A stretch of 64,000 nucleotides of DNA from Aureimonas pseudogalii (GTDB lineage: Bacteria > Pseudomonadota > Alphaproteobacteria > Rhizobiales > Rhizobiaceae), in the NCBI RefSeq assembly GCF_014196835.1, contig NZ_JACIEK010000006.1:180593-244592 (forward strand). The letters run 5' to 3'. The position numbers and the translations under genes are program-made. Below, piece by piece: positions 61,386 through 64,000 of the stretch (within the stretch, counting starts at the first letter, position 1; each line of letters starts with the position of its first letter). Under the pieces are notes generated by a model. That model was not told the DNA's origin. It did no database searches and saw only the letters and a list, made by a program, of their open reading frames with translations.

Positions 61386-63188
61386 TCAGTTCAGCGCCGC
61401 GCGCGCGGCATCGAGGCTCGACGCGCCGGCCATGACTTGGCGCTTCAGCGCAGCGACCTCGGGTAGCAGATGGTCGGCCATGAAGCGCGCGAGAGCGGCC
61501 CGCTCGTCGGCGTCCGGCGCCGCCAGCGCCGCCTTGGCGAGATAGGCGTTGCCGCTGCACAGCGAGAAGAGCCGCAGATAGGCCGTGGCCCCCGCCAGCG
61601 CCTCGCTCAACCGCCCGGCGCGGAGGTGCTCGAGAAGATACGCCGTGGTGTCGCGAAGGTCGCCGAGCGCCTCGCCCAGCCGATCCGCGGTCTCGCCGAA
61701 GGCCGGCCGGTTGGAGCCACGAACGGCCTCGGCGATGGCTTCCAACTCGTCGATATAGGCGGCGACGGTGCGCCCGTCCGAAAGCGGCAGCTTGCGCGAC
61801 ACGAGGTCGATCGCCTGGATGCCGTTGGTGCCCTCGTAGATCGGCGCGATCCGCGCGTCGCGCAGCAGCCGGGCCGCGCCGGTCTCCTCGACATAGCCCA
61901 TGCCGCCATGCACCTGGATGCACAGCGACGCCACCTCGACGCCGACGTCGGTCGGAAACGCCTTGGCGAGCGGCGTCAGCAGGTTGGCGCGCTCGCTCCA
62001 GTGTCGCAGCGCCTCCTCCCGACCTCGGGCAGCCTTCGCCTGATCGAGCGCATGGCCGCAGGAATAGGCGATGGCGCGTGCCGACGAGACGAGCGCCTTC
62101 ATCGTCAGCAGCATGCGCGCGACGTCGGGATGCTCGATAATCGGCACCATTTCGCCCGAAGCGGGCTCGCGGCGGTCCTTGGCGAGAAGCGTCGAGCGGC
62201 CCTGACGCCGCTCGCGGGCATAGTCGAGCGCCTTCTGGAACGCCGCCTCGGCGACGCCCAGCCCCTGAATGCCGACATAAAGCCGGGCCGAGTTCATCAT
62301 CGTGAACATGCAGGCGAGGCCCCGGTTCTCCTCGCCGACGAGCCAGCCGACCGCCCCCACCTCGCCGGTTTCGCCCGTGCCATCGCCATAGATCATCGTG
62401 CAAGTGGGCGAGGCGTGGATGCCCATCTTGTGCTCGATGGCATGGCATTTCACGTCGTTTCGCAACCCAAGCGATCCGTCGCCCTCGACGAGGAACTTCG
62501 GCACGAGGAAGAGCGAGATGCCCTTCACGCCCGCCGGCGCATCCGGCAGACGCGCCAACACGAGATGCACGATGTTGTCGGTGAGATCGTGCTCGCCATA
62601 GGTGATGTAGATCTTCTGGCCGAAGATCCGGTAGGTGCCGTCGTCGCGCCGTTCCGCGCGGGTGCGCAGGGCCGAGAGGTCGGAGCCCGCCTGAGGTTCG
62701 GTGAGGTTCATCGTGCCCATCCACTCGCCCGACACGAGCTTGTCGAGATAGACGGATTTCAGGTGGACGCTGCCATGCGCTTCGATCGCGTCCACTGCGC
62801 CGATCGTCAGCGTCGGACCAATGCCGAAGGCCATCGAGGCGCCGTTCCACATCTCGCAGACGGCGGCGGAGACGGCGGTGGGAAGCCCCTGCCCGCCATG
62901 GTCCGCCGGCCCGGTCAGCCCGTTCCAGCCGCCTGCCGTCCACCGGGCGTACAGGTCCTTCCACCCCAAAGGCATCGTCACGGCGCCATCGCGGAAGACG
63001 GCACCCTCGCGGTCGCCGATCGCCGCGAGGGGTGCGATCTCGTCGCTTGCGAATCGTCCGGCCTCGTCGAGGATGGCATCGAGCAGATCGGGTGTCAGGT
63101 CGCCGGTCAGACCCTCCACCATCGCCGCTTCGAGCCCCGCCACGTGCCGGAGGGCAAAGCCGATTTCGGTCACCGGTGCCTTGTACAT
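61386..63188 (-). CDS. Acyl-CoA dehydrogenase
   Basis: A 600-residue FAD enzyme of the long AcdA/FadE-like class. It begins MYKAPVTEIGFALRHV with the extra N-terminal helix domain. The FAD-binding LTEPQAGSDLSALRTRAE and GQKIYITYGEHDL lie near residues 160-205. The catalytic Glu region is YEGTNGIQAIDLVSRKL, and the C-terminal extension of about 130 residues is complete. The substrate chain length is unknown. ATG 63188 has GAGGA 5-6 nt upstream. The promoter region holds the palindrome at 63257 together with a TTGACG/TAGGTT pair at 17-bp spacing. Confidence 0.93.
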   Translation of the reverse strand: MYKAPVTEIGFALRHVAGLEAAMVEGLTGDLTPDLLDAILDEAGRFASDEIAPLAAIGDREGAVFRDGAVTMPLGWKDLYARWTAGGWNGLTGPADHGGQGLPTAVSAAVCEMWNGASMAFGIGPTLTIGAVDAIEAHGSVHLKSVYLDKLVSGEWMGTMNLTEPQAGSDLSALRTRAERRDDGTYRIFGQKIYITYGEHDLTDNIVHLVLARLPDAPAGVKGISLFLVPKFLVEGDGSLGLRNDVKCHAIEHKMGIHASPTCTMIYGDGTGETGEVGAVGWLVGEENRGLACMFTMMNSARLYVGIQGLGVAEAAFQKALDYARERRQGRSTLLAKDRREPASGEMVPIIEHPDVARMLLTMKALVSSARAIAYSCGHALDQAKAARGREEALRHWSERANLLTPLAKAFPTDVGVEVASLCIQVHGGMGYVEETGAARLLRDARIAPIYEGTNGIQAIDLVSRKLPLSDGRTVAAYIDELEAIAEAVRGSNRPAFGETADRLGEALGDLRDTTAYLLEHLRAGRLSEALAGATAYLRLFSLCSGNAYLAKAALAAPDADERAALARFMADHLLPEVAALKRQVMAGASSLDAARAALN

Positions 63189-63256
63189 GGAGGTCCTCGC
63201 GAGGTCTGACGCCGATGCCGATCGGGCACGAACGCATCGCCGAAACCTACCGATCA

Positions 63257-63272
63257 TTGACGTTAACGTCAA
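63257..63272. promoter_or_regulatory. Perfect 16-bp palindrome TTGACGTTAACGTCAA, likely operator
   Basis: The 16 bases are identical to their reverse complement and lie between the divergent acyl-CoA dehydrogenase and FAH genes. On the minus strand its TTGACG (63272-63267) can serve as a -35 box, with TAGGTT (63249-63244) as -10 at 17-bp spacing, so a bound repressor would cover the promoter. From memory, MerR-family regulators of acyl-CoA and branched-chain amino-acid breakdown (LiuR type) use similar ACGT-N2-ACGT palindromes. That link is inference. Confidence 0.6.
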
Positions 63273-63357
63273 AACAAAAGGCTGGACGCTTCCGCCCGAA
63301 AGACCATCTCTCAGGCTTGCTGACGATGAACGATCGACGTGCAGGCAGGAGACGAGA

Positions 63358-63819
63358 ATGCGCCTAGTGAGGTTCGGGCTTCGCGGTCAGGAGCGCCCCG
63401 GCATCCTCGATGGGGACGACCGGATTCGCGACGTCTCCGCGACCGTGCGCAATTGGCGGGGCGATAGTCTCGATCCGAGCTTTCTCGCGTCACTGCGCGA
63501 GATGGACCTTGCCTCCCTGCCGGAGGCCGACCCGGCGTCGCGGCTCTGTGCGCCCATCGCGGGGGTGCGCAAGATCATCGGCGTCGGCCCGAACTTCCAC
63601 GACAGCGCACGTCTGGCCGGCTTCAAGATCAACCCGGAACCGACGATCTTCATGAAGGCGCCCTCCGCGATCAGCGGCCCCACCGACCCGATCGAGATCC
63701 CACGCCTGTCCACGCGCACCGACTGGGGGGTCGAGCTGGCGGTGGTGATGGGCCGAACGGCGAAATATGTCAGCGTCGAAACGGCGATGGACCACGTCGC
63801 GGGATTCACGCTCGCCAAC
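63358..63819 (+). pseudogene. Fumarylacetoacetate hydrolase family gene, broken by an IS element
   Basis: The 5' part of an FAH-family gene: ATG 63358, MRLVRFGLRGQERPGILDGDD, IIGVGPNFHDSARLAGF, PTIFMKAPSAISGPTDPI and DWGVELAVVMGRTAKYV are normal for acylpyruvase/FAH-like enzymes of about 280 residues. After 154 native codons, at DHVAGFTLAN where the family continues with DVSER-type text, the sequence turns into an IS end. The frame then reads 16 foreign codons to a stop at 63870. More than half of the catalytic domain is lost, so the product is very probably inactive. The rest of the gene should lie beyond the IS outside the window. Confidence 0.85.
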
Positions 63820-64000
63820 TGGAGTGGACCCCATTTCGCCGGACAGGCGGCTGTTGGGTTTAGGCACTGAGCCTTATGAACTCACGAGGCGAGCGGAACT
63901 TCAGGCCTGAGTGCGGGTGAACCTCGCAATAATCCTCGATCCAGTCGGGGAGCAAGGCGAGGATGGTGTCGGCGTCGGGCAGGACGGTGATGCTGGCGTA
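63820..64000 (-). mobile_element. IS3-family insertion sequence, one end (cut by window edge)
   Basis: The element begins at about 63820 with TGGAGTGGACCCC, matching the TG start of IS3-family terminal repeats, and continues to the right edge. Inside it the minus strand encodes the C-terminus of a DDE transposase. The other end and the target duplication are outside the window, so the subgroup and intactness are unknown. Confidence 0.85.
63860..64000 (-). CDS. IS3-family transposase (OrfB), C-terminal fragment
   Basis: Forty-six codons and a TAA stop remain in the window. They include LPDWIEDYCEVHPHSGLK and FRSPREFIRLSA, the last part of the integrase core of IS3-type OrfB (usual text: W-x2-DYN-x2-HPHSALKYRSPREF). 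The enzyme cuts and rejoins the IS ends. The gene reads toward the broken FAH gene from the right; its catalytic DDE residues are outside the window, except that the visible tail follows the last Glu region. Confidence 0.85.
   Translation of the reverse strand, partial: YASITVLPDADTILALLPDWIEDYCEVHPHSGLKFRSPREFIRLSA

Overview
The window is a GC-rich, tightly packed stretch of what looks like the chromosome of an alphaproteobacterium of the order Hyphomicrobiales (Rhizobiales). The signs are the CcrM-type methyltransferase beside mutY, the block thrC-M16 peptidase-GNAT-EAL, the aa3 oxidase cluster ctaC-ctaD-ctaB-coxF-ctaG-ctaE with DUF983/SURF1/ispH/thrB/rnhA behind it, and the block pdxH-dnaJ-fabI-aroC-xseB-dxs-tlyA. 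An Aurantimonadaceae-like genus is possible, but this is inference from protein flavour and gene order only. No tRNA, rRNA, CRISPR array, prophage or replication origin was seen.

Left part (1-10.8 kb): a truncated membrane acyltransferase at the edge, then the complete urea ABC transporter operon urtABCDE on the minus strand. Divergent from urtA, across a 172-bp region carrying a 16-bp inverted repeat, is a large hybrid histidine kinase whose sensor is an NCS1-permease-like membrane domain. Its stop overlaps the start of a REC-LuxR response regulator. This transporter-kinase beside a solute importer is the most interesting system in the window.

10.8-29 kb: a DEAD-box RNA helicase with a hairpin upstream and another downstream, a gene-free stretch, the tRNA hydroxylase TrhO, an MBL hydrolase, a DUF1499 protein, an acyl-CoA ligase, pyruvate phosphate dikinase, a DsbA-like protein, DUF721, an LPS-type pair (O-antigen ligase and GT25 glycosyltransferase), mutY, two HAD phosphatases, ccrM and a lipoprotein.

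29-38 kb: threonine synthase, an M16 protease, a RimJ-type acetyltransferase and a membrane GGDEF-EAL protein with a degenerate GGDEF site form one translationally coupled plus-strand unit. YqgE, a DsbD-N-domain protein and a peroxiredoxin follow. 38-47 kb, minus strand: ctaC, ctaD, ctaB, coxF, ctaG, ctaE, then DUF983, SURF1, ispH, thrB and rnhA, with stem-loops in three of the gaps. One of these is a classical terminator only about 20 nt before the DUF983 start.

47-60.7 kb: mostly plus-strand housekeeping genes: IalB-like protein, TldD, PdxH (minus), a lipoprotein, a DnaJ-like protein, FabI, a histidine phosphatase, AroC, an HDAC-like deacetylase, XseB, DXS, TlyA, an RNA methyltransferase and a DedA protein. 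60.6-64 kb: an enoyl-CoA hydratase/acyl-CoA dehydrogenase operon (minus) faces a fumarylacetoacetate-hydrolase-family gene, with a perfect 16-bp palindrome between them. The FAH gene is broken by an IS3-family element that runs off the right edge.
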